The translations under genes and the position numbers were made by a program. This document shows, piece after piece, positions 5,623 to 6,093 of a stretch of 6,093 bases of DNA. Every line of letters begins with the position of its first letter. Position 1 is the stretch's first letter. The stretch is from the NCBI GenBank assembly GCA_016462095.1, contig JAEMTW010000120.1:1-6093 (forward strand). The letters run 5' to 3'. The notes beneath the pieces were generated by a model. It was not told the origin of the DNA. It did not search any database and was given only the letters and a program-made list of their open reading frames with translations. The DNA is from Thermoleophilia bacterium. GTDB lineage: Bacteria; Actinomycetota; Thermoleophilia; Gaiellales; F1-60-MAGs149.

Positions 5623-6093
5623 ATCACCGCTCCACCGTTTGGCGACACAACTTGGCCCGTCAGCGTCGTGTCCTCCAGCAGGACAAAACAAACCGCCGCG
5701 GCAATCTCGTCGGGCTGAATGATGCGACCGAGCGGCAGCGTCGACGAGTACGACGCAAAGTTGGGGTCATCTCGCAGCAAGGGAGTATCCGTCGGGCCTG
5801 GCGCGATGACGTTGACCCGCACATTTGCCGAAGCAACCTCTGGCGCCACGCTCTTGACGAGTGCGTGGATCGCTCCCTTGGCAGCCGCATAGTGCGGGGC
5901 GAATGGATCGCCGCAGAGCCCGAGTTCGCTACCAATCGCGCAGATCGCGCCGTGTCCTCGACTGGTCATCCCCGGCAAGACCGCACGAAACGCAGCCGTG
6001 GTACCACCGACATGGACCGCGAGCATGTCCTGCCAATCCGCAACCGACAGCTCCGTGATTGAGCCTTCCCGATAGTAGCCCGCAGTCGTAACC
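5619..6093 (-). CDS. Short-chain dehydrogenase/reductase (SDR-2), C-terminal part; 5' end outside window
   Basis: The frame is open from the right edge (first full codon at 6092) to the TGA at 5621-5619. This gives 157 residues, about 60% of a normal SDR of about 250. The N-terminal nucleotide-binding half lies outside the window. The visible part begins at TTAG (2-5 of the fragment), in place of NNAG. The catalytic Ser55, Tyr68 and Lys72 (YAAAK) are present with the usual spacing. The position of the catalytic Asn, however, is His27 (LAVHVGGT, where SDR-1 has LTVNLIGT). The C-terminal half matches SDR-1 closely in pattern: APGPTDTP against APGTTDTP, LGRI-x2-P, and GQVVSPNGG against GQVISPNGG. 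The two are therefore tandem paralogues. An internal ATG at 6026 is not the start, because conserved SDR sequence continues upstream of it. The stop overlaps the SDR-1 start by four bases. Cofactor preference cannot be read. Confidence 0.92.
   Translation of the reverse strand, partial: VTTAGYYREGSITELSVADWQDMLAVHVGGTTAAFRAVLPGMTSRGHGAICAIGSELGLCGDPFAPHYAAAKGAIHALVKSVAPEVASANVRVNVIAPGPTDTPLLRDDPNFASYSSTLPLGRIIQPDEIAAAVCFVLLEDTTLTGQVVSPNGGAVM
5630..5633 (-). promoter_or_regulatory. Ribosome binding site that fixes the SDR-1 start
   Basis: GGAG lies inside the last codons of SDR-2 and ends seven bases before the GTG at 5622. With the four-base GTGA overlap it supports translational coupling of the two SDRs and argues against the longer in-frame start at 5691. 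Confidence 0.6.

Noticed and set aside
5623..5691. Longer SDR-1 start at 5691
   Set aside because: It would overlap SDR-2 by more than 70 bases and add residues with no SDR similarity. The GTG at 5622 gives the normal N-terminus and a GTGA coupling.

Overview
The window holds six genes, all on the minus strand, so transcription runs from the right end to the left end. The DNA is GC-rich (roughly 60% by eye). Four of the five genes whose 5' ends are visible start with GTG, and most have a clear GGAG-type ribosome binding site. This fits a free-living, aerobic, GC-rich bacterium. Actinomycetota or Chloroflexota are the guesses I would make from the PucR regulator, the GTG starts and a possibly leaderless promoter, but nothing in the window fixes the phylum. 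I see no mobile elements, RNA genes, CRISPR arrays or pseudogenes.

Layout in transcription order: (1) 6093-5619, the C-terminal part of a short-chain dehydrogenase/reductase (SDR-2) that enters from the right edge; (2) 5622-4861, a complete second SDR (SDR-1), joined to the first by a GTGA stop/start overlap; (3) a 53-base gap with a cluster of CTAG tetranucleotides, an 11-base palindrome and a candidate promoter; (4) 4807-3221, a 528-residue PucR-family transcriptional regulator; (5) a 108-base gap; (6) 3112-2210, the FAD-binding (medium) subunit, 2213-1743, the 2Fe-2S (small) subunit, and 1746 to beyond position 1, the molybdopterin-binding (large) subunit of a xanthine dehydrogenase/CO dehydrogenase-type molybdenum hydroxylase. 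These last three genes overlap by four bases each and follow the M-S-L order known from cox operons. The large subunit is cut by the left edge after 582 residues.

Working together (inference): the three-subunit enzyme would hydroxylate a substrate at the molybdenum centre and pass electrons through two 2Fe-2S clusters to FAD. The PucR-type protein probably senses a pathway compound and controls the hydroxylase operon, itself, or both. The two paralogous SDRs probably carry out NAD(P)-linked steps on alcohol/ketone intermediates of the same catabolic route. The PucR family takes its name from purine catabolism, but the large subunit departs from the usual family motifs (GSSFG instead of GGGFG, no recognisable H-x-x-M-E-P segment). 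The substrate therefore cannot be named, and purine should not be assumed. The large subunit and the 53-base regulatory gap are the parts most worth following up.
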